In this document: positions 47,326-58,590 of the stretch, piece after piece
How the letters are laid out: every line of letters starts with the position of its first letter
Numbering within the stretch: position 1 is the first letter of the stretch
Assembly (NCBI GenBank): GCA_947568835.1
Contig: OX387604.1
Location: 19,621,076-19,685,075 of the forward strand
Direction of reading: 5' to 3'
DNA length: 64,000 bases
Origin: Protonemura montana
Taxonomy: Eukaryota > Arthropoda > Insecta > Plecoptera > Nemouridae
Translations under genes and position numbers: made by a program
The notes under the pieces: generated by a model
What the model was told of the DNA's origin: nothing
The model's input: the letters and a program-made list of their open reading frames with translations, nothing else
The model's database searches: none

Positions 47326-47425
47326 CCCTGTGTCTTGTGCCCTGTGTCTTGTGTTTTGGGCCTTGTGCCTTGTACCTTGTGCCTTATGCCTTGTGCCTTG
47401 TATTGTATTGTTTTGTATTGTTTAT
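47326..47425. repeat. GTGCCTT-type short repeat
   Basis: About 12 copies of 7-bp CTTGTGC/CTTGTAC units. Confidence 0.7.
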
Positions 47426-48449
47426 TTTATATTGTAACAATAATTACATGCCATGATCGTTGTCACATAAAACAGTAAAAACAGGCTTAGGAAATTGTCA
47501 ATTGATAATTACAACTCTTGTACATTTAGTCATTTAAGTTCATTCACACAATATTTATAATTACAATCATTCAATGGTATAAAATGAATGCTGAATTAAA
47601 AAAACTTTGACCATTCCCTTAAAGCTTTTCCTGCTAAGTGATTTTTCTTGTGCCTTGTGCGCTGGTGCTGACAGGTTATGGCGATTGACTATAAACAGGG
47701 AATAAATGTAAGATTTTGTAAGAAGTTACGTTTATGTAGGGGACGATGCACGAGAGAGTGATATGCCATGAGTACATTTATATGTTGAAATATTCACCAA
47801 GAAAAGAGATAAAACATCTTGTTTGAATGAATAGTACTTTCGTACTGATAAAAATCGAATAACTCAATTTACGATAGATTTATTGCTTATCGTGGTATCA
47901 TATGAAATTGATAGGCTTGGCGCACTGTAACGATATACTGCTCTGGTTTCCCTGCTGCTATTCCACCAAGCAATTTAAGGGTCGGACGGCAAATATATTA
48001 TTACCACGGCCACAAATATCACATATTTGTGCTCCCTCATCTCTCTCTAGCCAGGCTCTGAAAATGATACCGTTTTGAAAACGCCAACGCTTGGTTCTGG
48101 ATGTCAACGCTGTACCTACTGGCAGCAAATCTTAGGACATCAGATTACAGCCCCTGTTAAAATCCAATTTCAAGTCCTCTTGATGCTCCCTAGCTCTAAT
48201 AGCACGTGACTGATTCCTCTCCTTTAGCCTCCATTCTTCTTCATCCCTCCTCATATGAATGAAAAATGCCATTCAAACCGTGATAGCCATGCGTATAGTC
48301 ATGCGTATAGCCATTTGCCAATGCATAATCTCTAGAACTACAAGCTTTCCTTTCCTTCCTTTCTCTTTCTGACCAGTAATCATTGCCAATATCAATCTCT
48401 CAACCCAGTATTCGCAGTCTTGCGAAGGGTGGGGAGAGAGTGCCCCCCA

Positions 48450-48472
48450 CCCCCCCCCCCCCCCCCCCCCCC
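48450..48472. repeat. Poly-C tract, 23 bases
   Basis: Uninterrupted C run preceded by CCCCCCA. Confidence 0.9.
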
Positions 48473-48794
48473 TACACTGGGGCAAGCCAGTGGCGATGTA
48501 AACTGGTCAAAGGTTTGTTATCGGCATTCAGCCAGGGGCTGTGTTATACACTATTCATGAGGACCAACGCTGCAGAGCAATTGTTTGTATTTTTGTTGCT
48601 GGGAGGGAGTGGAATTGCTGAGGAGCAGGACGCCTGATAAGAGTGCTTTGAAACATACACCAGAAATCAGAAAGATTAAACAGGTTGCTCTAGCAAGAAA
48701 CTAATGGCAGGTCAGTGGCAATGCCATTGTGCTAGCCACTGCTAGACGGTATTAGGGAAATAGCTTCTTATCGCCCAGAAAGATATTCTCAAAG

Positions 48795-49385
48795 TTGCTG
48801 GTAAAATGTACAATAATTACCCTTCAAATAAACTGTTCTCAATCTTTCATGCATTTGACATGAGACAAATGTTCATTAGAATTATACTTCTTCATATCTT
48901 TAAAAATTCCACATTTTATCAAAGAAAAAAGTCAACGTCTGGGCTGCCTAGAAACCTTAAGAATGGTACTCATTACATGTATGCTGTCCCTAACATAAGG
49001 AAAACTCTAGGTCAGCAACACGCAAATTACCTGGCGTCTAAATTATTTAACAGCCTCCCACTCCAAGTCAGGACTGAAAAAGACTGGAATAAATTCAAAA
49101 CTAACCTTTTTGAGTTGATACTCAAAAGCGGAAATAATCCTCTCGATTCTGTAAGACATCTGTTTTGTATTTACTTATTTTTTTGTATTTATTTATGTTC
49201 CACTTTATCGGTGTTTTCTAATTTAAATTACCATCAAATGTAACAGCTCGTAGCATCGATATCTATTTTTTTGACAAGCCCACACACAATTGTAACTTAT
49301 GTGGGATTTTTCACGTTTTATTTTGTTTGACTTTACCTGATGTATATATTTGTGAAAAATTATAAGATGAATAAATAAATAAATT
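48795..49385 (+). mobile_element. LINE 3' end (ORF2 C-terminus plus 3' tail)
   Basis: The plus-strand frame at 48806-49240 includes LLHIFKNSTFYQRKKST, then YAVPNIRKTLGQQHANYLAS and KLFNSLPLQVRTEKDWNKFK. The order of (T/Y)...R...G...F......LWN/LFNSLP...R....FK..L is typical of the C-terminal end of non-LTR retrotransposon ORF2. It is followed by an AT-rich UTR ending in GATGAATAAATAAATAAATT, a repeated-tetramer tail. It is 5'-truncated. Confidence 0.8.
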
Positions 49386-52300
49386 AAATAATGTATTAAG
49401 TTATTATTATGTAATTAACAATTAATAGTTCATTAGTTCATTAGTTCAGTACGTTAAATATTGAGCAAATTTCATACGACATTAAAATCGTTTTGAATCG
49501 CGTAAGTTTCCTTTTAGCAACAGCCAAGTTAATCAACGACTTTGAAGGGAAAACCATCTTTAAGACAATAGAGATAATGTATTTAAATTATTCAAATAAT
49601 GGCTTGACGAAATGCTCTGTATTCTTATAATCTTACTTGAGTCGACTGAGAATTGCTAAAACTAGCAACTGCTAAGTCACGAGTTTCCCGTCTAAAGTTT
49701 TCGATGTGCTGCAGCGAATTGAAAATGACTTTACGAAGAAATGGAATAGCAACCCGCTTGAAGCTTTGCACCAACTGGAAAGTGGGAGAATTAGACATCA
49801 TTTCGTTTCTCCAGAGTCGATTATCACTCCACTGACCCTCCTCTGCAGGGTAACTAATTCTCATTTCTTCATGCGAGGATTCCTTTATTTAGACTAGATT
49901 TCACAGGACTTCAATTTGCGTTTCAACCTACACTTTATAAAATAACTTTATAATCATTAAAATACATTAAATTACATTAAGTACATTTTCTCGTTGCTAC
50001 ACACAATGAAAATGCAAGGATACGTGGACATCTTTCAACCGCGGACTCATTTTTCCCTCTGCCCCGTTGCCCCAGGAAACTAAATTATGGCACCAAAATT
50101 TTAATCGAAACTATTGTTTTATAAATAATACCCTGGCATTTTGGTGGGTTATAAATTCATATTTATGTCAATGTTATCGCAGTTTAACAGGCGCTAGATT
50201 TTTGTTTTTTTAACGTTTTTCAAAGTCGTTTTTTTACCGATTTTTTACGTAAGGTTAAGCAATCGATCGACATGATTTTGATATCTGCATGTTAAAGTCA
50301 GTACTATGCCAAAGTCTGGTACTTTAGAGTCAGTTTTTAGTACAACTTTGCCAAAAAGAATTAAAAAATTGTGTTTTGCACTTTTTTTGCCTGATTTTTC
50401 GAATTTTTAACCAACAGACAGTAGTCAGATTGAATTTTTCTTTGTACAATTGTGATCTTCGGTTAATTCGGTATAAAAATTTATGGAAAACTGCCTAAAC
50501 TTGCTCAAATCGGCTAAAATTGCGTCCCACAAGTTCAATGTTTACAATTCGAACTACGGGACGGACCCGGGGACCCGGGACAACCGATTTACTGCTTTGA
50601 TTGAAGGTTAATGCGATTTGTGATAGTGTATGTTTTAGCAACACTATGAGCCCCCGAAACTGATAAAGTGGAACAAATGCCACGATGCATAAAACACCGT
50701 GCACCTATCCGTTTGTCCCGTGCACATACCTGTGTGAATCACACGCACTGTTCCCAACGTTGGAATACAATTTCATCCAACACAGCAGGGACAGAAATGT
50801 GCTCCAAAAATAATACATTAAAATACCGTTTCCGATTGCATTGCATCATTACTTGTAAAGTGTGAACGATCCAAGTGTCTTCTGTTTTTTTTTTTTTGTT
50901 AATTTGTTTACAACGGCATAAAAGTGCTTTGCTCTCCAAAAATCACTTCCTGCTGTTATTCGCCGGGATCTTCGACAGGACCTTTGCCAGGACCTTCGAT
51001 TCGCAACCCTTGCTGGCTTGTTCCCTTGCTTAAACAATTGGCACCCAAAATACTAAACTCCACGCAGCACCCATTTTTTTCCCGGGAGGAGAAACGAGAT
51101 TTGAGGCAGCGGCCAGCACTCAATGATGGTACCGAACTAACCTTGGTGTGTCAATGTATAGCGACGTTAGCAAAGGAACATCGAAAGATCTTTTTCCATC
51201 TTGGAGGAGGTACCATGCATCTCGAAACCTCATAACGCTAACAAGACCAAGACATACGGGTTAGTAAACTATCACTTATAAATATATTTATATGACGCCA
51301 ACATTTTAATTACAATTTTGTCAGCTGAGCAGTGAATCTGAATTAGTTTAGAGGTATAGAGGGTCTTTCAGTCGTCGCTTTTAGACCATTTCAAGCATTG
51401 TCTAAACGTTCTTCGACGAGCTTCTCGCAGCAAAGAATTCAATTCTGCTTTTAATGAAAATGCAAAATAAACCAGGGAATCTCACCTTAAAACCGTTCTG
51501 CTGTCGACAAAAAGAAAAGCTTAACTTTATGACCGTTTCATTACTCTTTTATTGATCGGCCCCGTTAATAGGACAGTGATTTGCAGATTAATGGATATCC
51601 CAGAGATGCATTTGCATGCCTTAAAAATCGATACACATTGTTCCCTAATTATTGAGGTGCTGCTAGAAGGCACACTCGAAATTGAAACAGAGTTTTCGTT
51701 CATATGAATTGTTTTAGAATACATTTCAAAACCCATAACGTTGTGCCCAACTTTCGATCTAAAACATGGACCCCTGCAAATGTGTTCTTTCCAAGTTTTA
51801 AATCTTCCACGCTCTTTATGCTGCCATAACTGCCACTCCTCGAGCCCAATGGCAAATAAAGGTAAACTCAGGTTGTTTTGCGAGCCAACGTTCTCTGCTA
51901 GACTTCCTGAAATAGAGCAACGAAGTCGCGACTTATTCAGGTGTTTATTGCTAAGCTGTTATCAAGTCAATCAATCTGTACTCGGTATTGAAAAAGTTAA
52001 AAATATATTATTGCCTTTCCAATAAATACATACATTTTTATCCAAGTACATTAGTGGCACTTTTCATTAACGATCTCACCACTAGAAAATTACATTTCCT
52101 GCGGATTAAGCCTCTTTCAAATGAGATCAGATGCTTCCTCCTTAATCTCCTTATCTTAATGGTGATATTAATGATATTATTATTATATATTATATTATAT
52201 TTTGTTACATTATGATATTAATGATTACATTTCTGCCAACTGGTATGAGCTTGCCAACGCTAAGTCACCTACTACTCGAATCAAACTTTTCGGACGTCAA

Positions 52301-52619
52301 ATAGCCAAGCTATTCCACCTTAAAGTGATGATTTTTAAACGTTTTAATTCTTTCAACATTCAGTTGGTGTCCACTTTGTGAAACATGCAATTAAATGTTT
52401 GTTGCCAGTGACTTAATTATCTCCGTAATGATCTCCATAACTTCTCCATTATGCTGTTTCGTTGCATTCAACTTGTAACTGCCGGGAGGCGGAGCACCTT
52501 CAGCAATTTAGCAATGTATTTCCACAGGCATTCAATTCAGTACGCCTTAGAAGTGGAAGTTAGGTTAGCTTACATTGTCACATTTTCCGACATTTTCTAG
52601 TAAGATTGCGGTAGTTTTA

Positions 52620-53178
52620 CTGGGACAGTTGAATTGGGACAGTTGTATGGGGACAGTTGTATGGGGACAGTTCTGTGAGGACAGTTGTACTGGAACAGTT
52701 GTACTGGGACAGTTGTATTGGGGCAGTTGTACTTGGATAGTTGTGTCGGGACATTATTTATGAGGAAAGTTGTATGGGGACAGTTGTACTGTAACAGTTA
52801 TGTGGGGACCGTTGTACTGGGACATTTGTATGGGGACAGTTGTATGGGGACAGTTGTATGGGGACAGTTGTATGGGGACAGTTGTATGTGACAGTTATGT
52901 GGGGACCGTTGTACTGGGACAGTTGTGTGGGAACCATTGTACTGGGACATTTGTATGGGGACAGTTGTATGGGGACAGTTGTATGGGGACAGTTGTATGG
53001 GGACAGTTGTACTGTAACAGTTATGTGGGGACCGTTGTACTGGGACAGTTGTGTGGGAACCATTGTACTGGGACATTTGTATGGGGACAGTTGTATGGGG
53101 ACAGTTGTATGTGACAGTTATAAGGGGACAGTTGTATGGGGACAGTTGTACTAGGACAGTTGTACTACGACAGTAGTA
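52620..53178. repeat. 14-bp minisatellite GGGGACAGTTGTAT, about 40 copies
   Basis: Units are GGGACAGTTGTACT or GGGGACAGTTGTATG. A longer block beginning CTGTAACAGTTATGTGGGGA recurs at about 52790 and 53012, so the array has a ~222-bp higher-order repeat. Several overlapping frames on both strands are artefacts. Confidence 0.93.
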
Positions 53179-53507
53179 CTGGACCCCCTCCCAGTGTCGA
53201 CCAGATGAAATGATTTCCTTGAAGTTGTTATCTCTCCATCCTGCCGCACTTTGTTTCCACTGCCAGGTTATTTCATCGTTATTCTTCTCGGTGAAGTTAA
53301 TTCAAATATCAATAAAGTCTGAGCAGCTGTGAAAAAGCTTGCGAAAGTTATAATCGAGCGCATGTGTTGTGTTTGCAGCAAAACGTGAGATAAGAAGTCG
53401 TTCCATGGCAGGAATTTAGAGATGGGGATAAGCAGCTGAGAGGCTGTCGGGTTAATTATTTCCAGGACATGCAGCGCTTACATTACAGTCAATATTGAAG
53501 GGGATAA

Positions 53508-53786
53508 AGAACCTACCTTCAGTACCTTTAGTAACTTCAATAACTTCAGTAACTTTAGTAACTTTAGTAACTTCCGTAACTTCAGAAACTTCCGTAACTT
53601 CAGATACTTTAGTACATTTAGTAACTTCAGTAACTACTGTAACTTCAGTACCTCATTTAACTTCAGTACCTCCAGTAACTTGAGTAACTTCATAACTTTC
53701 AGTAACTTTAGTACCTTCGGTAACTTCATTACTTTCAGTAACTTTAGTAACTTCAGCACCTTCGGTAACCTCATTACTTTCAGAAC
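53508..53786. repeat. AGTAACTT(T/C) short-unit repeat
   Basis: About 30 degenerate units of 9-10 bp, including AGTAACTTC, AGTAACTTT and AGTACCTTC. Confidence 0.88.
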
Positions 53787-54715
53787 CTAGCAAAGACTAC
53801 ACAGTCCTACCTGCACAACGTCACTTAAAAATCATAGATGATTTTAATAAAAAAAAGATCAATCAACTTGAAACGTTGAGTGTAAGAAACACATTGTTTC
53901 ATTATTTTGTTCTTGTTCTGATGTTCTGACGCTTGCAATAGCTGTTGCTAAAACGAGGTTTATCGATGAACGTAGTGTTTTGTCATTCGTTGCGCTCTGT
54001 AATTGCATTTGTTTATGTAGACTGAAAGGGCGTAGACATTCGGTGTAAAACGACTCCTGCTAGATCCTGAAAACGCCGCTGTCAAGTGATTTCATTCTAC
54101 TTGAACGCAGTTTACGATTAAACTTTCTAAAGTAAAATTAAACCCTGACGCTATCTTTTCTGACAATATAACACTGCTTCATTACTATTTCATTAACTTG
54201 ATGAATTTCAGGTGAATATCATTAAAGGTGCGAAATGTGAGAAGTGCAATGAAAAGAATGGAATTAAAAATGAAGCAGAATCCATTCTTTCTTCATGTTT
54301 GGTGCGCATAAAGTTTAAATCGTGTAATATTACTCAAAGTTCGTGAAATATATTTAATTTTGGTTTCAATTGCTTGAAATATATGGAATGAATAGCGTTG
54401 GTATGACATTTTATAATCGTTGAACCTCACGGAGTAATGATTCGGCAGAACTAAATTTCGGTGGAATCTGTAATAAAGCCGCGAATCTTCGGGAAATGTC
54501 AGATGTGAGTTACAAAAACAATTCGTTTGACTCGCACAAGGCCCTGAATTGTAAAGAAAACAATCTTAGAAAGCTTCAACTGTCGGAGCACTTTTCTTGG
54601 GACGGCACACAGTTTCCCGCAGCATGAATCTGTTCCTTCGACCAAATTATTATCGAGTCAAGAATACCTGTCAAAATTGACAAGGACGAGCAAACTGAAA
54701 CATCTTGCCTAGACA

Positions 54716-54866
54716 TGAAATTGCTTTAAATTGCAAATGCTTGTAATGCGCAAAGTATATTATTATTAGAAACACTGACAAACTTTTAAAAATTGGTGCC
54801 CAAACGGGGACTTAGTGAAATATAGGGGTTCGAGTCCCCGTTTGGGTACCAATTTTTGAGAGGCTG
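54716..54866 (+). repeat. Hairpin repeat family, copy 3, with 23-bp stem
   Basis: It starts GAAATTGCTTTAAATTGCAA and ATGCTTGTAATGCGC like the other copies. It then carries an inverted repeat: AAAAATTGGTGCCCAAACGG at the start of 54788-54810 and the inverse at 54835-54857, one mismatch, 24-bp gap. The gap ends with GGGGTTCGAGTCCCC (54825-54839), whose loop TTCGAGT fits a tRNA T-arm consensus. Confidence 0.75.
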
Positions 54867-55848
54867 TTACCATGTTACCATGTTGTTACATGTATAAAAT
54901 AAAATCTTGGGGATCGCTAAGAGGAAAACAGCAATGAATCTGTGGCCTATAGTTTTTATTGTAAGCCTCATAATTAGAATAAAATGTGAGGGCTGCGACT
55001 GTGAATGAACAAGAGTAGACGCGACTAAGCGGCAGTGAATTCATCACAGCCATCCCTTTGATCCTAGATCCCTGGATCCTTACGGGGCGTCGACCGGGGG
55101 AATGATCAGATCCCACCACACAGGCATTCGTACAAACATGCACTCTGCATTGGATGGAGATTCACGTGTTCACCACTGAAAACTGAACACCGAACAACAA
55201 ACACTAATAGTAATGTACCTGTCAACATTAACTAAAATTCTCAACTCTAAAGTATCGCGCAAGTCTAAAGTAAGGCTCAAAACATAAAACGTTCTTAATA
55301 AACCTTCTTGTTTATCCGAACGTAATATCACGTTTGATTGCTTTGTTGTGAACATCTTGTTGTAGGGGATGGAAAGTTGGCGAGAGCTCACCGGTGTCCA
55401 ATAATATTGAATGAGCGGATCGTTCTTTCAATTTGATCCTTTATGCAGGCAAAACCAGAGGGAACATCAAGACTTTGCGACGCGCGTGTCTAGTATTTCT
55501 CTCAGTAAACACCCGTGAAGATCATTTTCATCGGCGAACATTTATTGAAAGCTCCGAGAAGCGCCAAACAGGCAATGAGAGGCCCATCAAAGATCTTAAA
55601 TATTACGAGAGAAGAAATGAAATACAGATGGCAATACAGATGGCAAAGAAGAAAGATCGTCAATGCTTGATAAACACAGACCATGGAAACCATGGAACCA
55701 TGAGCTGTGCAGAAACAAACTCTAAGAAAATGGATCAAACCTGAATAATTGGTGATGACGTACGGGATGTCTTTGTGAAGCACTTTCTAGGGGCATGCAA
55801 TACTCTTTCGAGCATTCCGAGCACGTGACAGGTTTATGTAGAACTCAC

Positions 55849-55900
55849 CGTGTCGAAGCCAGCAGGCGATCAGAGCGGTGAGAGCGAGGAAACGAAGCAT
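55849..55900 (-). CDS. Dscam: Dscam exon 1: start codon and signal peptide
   Basis: This short first coding exon encodes the secretion signal of a cell-surface Ig receptor. Seen: ATG at 55900-55898, then 17 codons reading MLRFLALTALIACWLRH, a classic signal peptide with one basic residue followed by a hydrophobic core. It ends with one extra base at a GTGAG donor (55848-55844). That G joins AC at the start of the Ig1 exon at 37039 to make Asp18, so frame and phase fit exactly. The exon is too short to stand out as an ORF. Inference: this is the true start, because nothing Ig-like lies upstream on this strand. A short out-of-frame upstream ORF overlaps it. A distal alternative first exon cannot be excluded. 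Confidence 0.85.
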
Positions 55901-55938
55901 CGCGACGCGTTCTGCGTCTCGCCGTCTGCTCCGAGCAT
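55870..55938 (-). CDS. Possible upstream ORF overlapping the Dscam start
   Basis: An ATG at 55938-55936 opens a 22-codon frame ending at TGA (55872-55870). It overlaps the Dscam ATG out of frame. It can only act if transcription starts upstream of 55938, and I could not place the start site. If transcribed it would be expected to reduce initiation at the main ATG. Confidence 0.3.
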   Translation of the reverse strand: MLGADGETQNASRCFVSSLSPL

Positions 55939-55967
55939 CGGCGTCGAACTGAGGGACGCTCTAGGCA

Positions 55968-56032
55968 CGAGGCGCCGGCGTCGGCGTCGACGTCGGCGTT
56001 GGCGTCGGCGTTGGCGTCGGCGCCGCGTTGTT
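55968..56032. repeat. GC-rich GGCGTC minisatellite just upstream of Dscam
   Basis: About ten copies of GGCGTC/GGCGTT/GTCGAC-like hexamers in an otherwise AT-rich window, 70-130 bases upstream of the Dscam start codon. It probably lies in the 5' leader or proximal promoter and could form a stable GC hairpin or a CpG-rich patch. No TATA box is convincing here. Confidence 0.7.
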
Positions 56033-56539
56033 CGCTCGGCTGCGATGGAAAGAGTTTCGTCGTCGCACGCCTTCCTAGCAACGCTTAAATATTTTCCAAG
56101 GAAATATGAGAATATATCGGTTACGTAAGTCGAAAATTAATAACTTTGTGATGAGAATGACAGCAGGCGGCATTTTTGAATCATATTATGCGCGTCAAAC
56201 TCGTCTTCTTTTCATTCCTATTTTGATGAATTATAGAATGAATATGTCTTCGCGTCGCATGGTGTTACATCAACTGTGCAAAGTAGCAAGTTGTTCGAGA
56301 CCCATTTGGAATCCAATCATAATCTATAAATACCTTCTTCACGGCAATCGAATTACATAAAAAAATAGTACGCTAGGAAACATAACATAAATAAACATGA
56401 ATGAGATAACGGTTCATCTTATAGCTTCACTTATATCATCTTTAGTTTTCAGCGAACAACAAAAACGTATGTTTGGGACATACGTCCCAAATTGATATGT
56501 CTCCACATATGTCTCTCATTGACATATGTTTGGGAGAGG

Positions 56540-56787
56540 TTTGGCGTGTTGGAAACACCGGTTCTCATGATATCACCGAAGTTAAGCAACACTGCGCTGA
56601 GTCAGGTATTGGGGGGTAACCATCGAACGGTTTGGCATGTTGGAAACACCGGTTCTCATGAGATCACCGAAGTTAAGCAACACTGCTCTGAATCAAGTAC
56701 TGGATGTGTTACCATAATGCACATGAACGGTTATGTTCGGGAGAGAGGTTGGAGAGATAAAAGTTAGTACAGCAACTTCCTTCGCCA
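56540..56787 (+). mobile_element. 5S-derived SINE with two tandem 5S heads, 3'-truncated
   Basis: The first head at 56540-56624 (ATCACCGAAGTTAAGCAACA, GCGCTGAGTCAGGTATTGG) is followed immediately by a second head from 56625. The second head continues into the SINE body up to CAGCAACTTCCTTCGCC. The rest of the body and tail are missing. Confidence 0.85.
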
Positions 56788-57319
56788 GTGGCGGCCAATG
56801 GGTAGTTACTTAGGTGGGGCACAAATAAAAACATGAGTGAAGTAGATGCCGACAAAAAAGGTCAACTGCCAGGATATGCACGCTTCACTCTATCCTAGTT
56901 GATCTGGGTAGTAAAACTATGATAAGAACACAGATTTCCATTCTGTCACAGCCCTGCGATTAGCACAACTTACGTTATTACGAGCAGGAGCGGCTCGTTC
57001 ATAAGGGCAGCCGGGGCACGTCCCTAGCGGGGGGAGAGAGAAAGGAGAGAAGGTAAGAAAGTAACAATAATTTTGTGACGTATTATAATTTTCTATTTTG
57101 GCTTGATATACATTCTTCTTGTGACCAAATTGCATTCTCTTTCAATACAAGATTGATAAACGCGCTTCGTCGCACCGCTTTCCGTGGCGTAGAGCGAGTT
57201 TATGTCCGTTGCCGAGTCGCAACCTACCCTCGACGGTGTTAAATGATAGGAAATCGAGGAGATGCGAGGACCGTGGATCTGGCAATTGCGTTGTGTCCAG
57301 GCCTAGGTTTTCAAGGTAG

Positions 57320-58095
57320 CCCCCGGCTCGCCGGAGCTGCGGTTAGTAGACAAAAGCGAAAACATCCGCGATATTGTTGGCGTAATATCAACATAAAAGC
57401 GGTGAATTTGTTAAATCTGATGAATGAAAGTATACGATATTGACTAAATATTTGACCGGATTTTAGTAAGCTTTATTAATAAAGCCTTAAAACAGATTTT
57501 TTTTATATCTAGCCAGTTAAAAATCTCTCAAAAATGCCCTAACTTTGACTTAAACGCTTCGAATACTGGGACATAAATGACCCAAACATATAGAATTGAT
57601 ACTGAATCAAGCTTGCCAACATTGGCTAAAAAACTGCAGGTCTAAAAATACAAAAATTTAAATTCCTTAGCAAGGTTTTTCGATACTCAATTTACGCTAG
57701 CTTGTAGGTATGCTCGTCTGCCGGCCTCCCGGGCAAACCCCGTAGGCTGCGGGTGAAAACATTGGCTCTCGGCGGTAGCGGAGTAATATCAACAGAAATG
57801 CAGTGAGCTTGCTTTCAAACATGTAAATTTGACCAACTGCACATTGTATTTACCAGAGTAATGTAAGTTTTATCTATAAAGCCCCAAAAATACGCACTTC
57901 TTTTTATAAAAATCTCGCAAAACATTCAAAGAACTGAATTGACAGCCATCCTTCCATGCTCCGAATACCTGCTTAGAAATGAGCCAAATATATTGTATTT
58001 GATATCAAATTGAAGCTCGAATTATTAGGTAAAATACTGTAGATAAAAAATTACAAAAAAATGAATTCCATGGTAGAGGTATTCATTTTTCGCAG
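57320..58095. repeat. Diverged tandem duplication, 401-bp unit
   Basis: Matching landmarks are offset by about 401 bp: GTAATATCAACA at 57382 and 57783, AAAGCC(T/C)(T/C)AAAA further on, and CGTCTGCCG at 57715 and about 58107. Similarity is low but collinear, which suggests an old satellite dimer. Confidence 0.65.
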
Positions 58096-58265
58096 ATGGG
58101 TGCGCGTCTGCCGTCTTGCATGCAGTGAAACACAGCAGGTCTAGTGCCTGTAGCAAACAGCATCACAAGTCAATCAAGTCAATTAAGTCACATGCTTTAA
58201 ATTAAATATGTTTTTACCTGTTTTGATTAATGGATGAAACATAAAAATCTTTTTAAAAAAATTGC

Positions 58266-58590
58266 ACATGACCAGCTCTGTTAAGGGGAGAGGTTAGAGA
58301 GATGAACGTTAGTAAAACAACAACGCCTTGCTTATCAACCTCTTGACAGCATGGATTTGTGGAAGAATCCTGTTGTTCACGTTGTACAGTCCTTCGGAAG
58401 GGACGTTAAGCCGGTGGTCCGCTTTTTGCTCTTTACAGGAGTAGGCAATGCGCCGTCACCGGATTTCCCTCCTCTCTTCTAGGTTAATTTTAGTTCATTC
58501 CCAACCCCATTTTCATCCACTCATTCACCGAAGCCACTAGACTAGTGCCTCATGGCCCATTGTCAAAACAGTGCGTCGTTAAACTCTACT
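58266..58590 (+). mobile_element. 5S-derived SINE lacking its 5S head
   Basis: It starts in the body (CATGACCAGCTCTG, then GAGAGGTTAGAGAGATGA), contains GGGACGTTAAGCCGGTGGTC, and ends GTGCGTCGTTAAACTCTACT. The 5' truncation fits reverse transcription stopping early. Confidence 0.85.

Larger units (their letters stand above)
37040..55848 (-). other. Dscam intron 1 (18.8 kb)
   Basis: The largest intron, separating the signal-peptide exon from Ig1. It holds the 10-bp array (37671-38259), hairpin-family copies, the 7-bp array (41486-41697), a foldback element (42055-42470), SINE copies, the TIR element (43318-46020), two LINE fragments (46400-49385), a 14-bp array (52620-53178) and a 9-bp AGTAACTT(T/C) array (53508-53786). 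38400-39500, 39850-41450, 49400-52600 and 53800-54700 show nothing I can classify. Confidence 0.7.

Noticed and set aside
52758..53154. Five overlapping frames of about 100 codons
   Set aside because: They cover the 14-bp minisatellite, on both strands.
55433..55744. 103-codon plus-strand ORF near Dscam exon 1
   Set aside because: No recognisable domain; it is a chance frame in intron 1 with another frame on the opposite strand.
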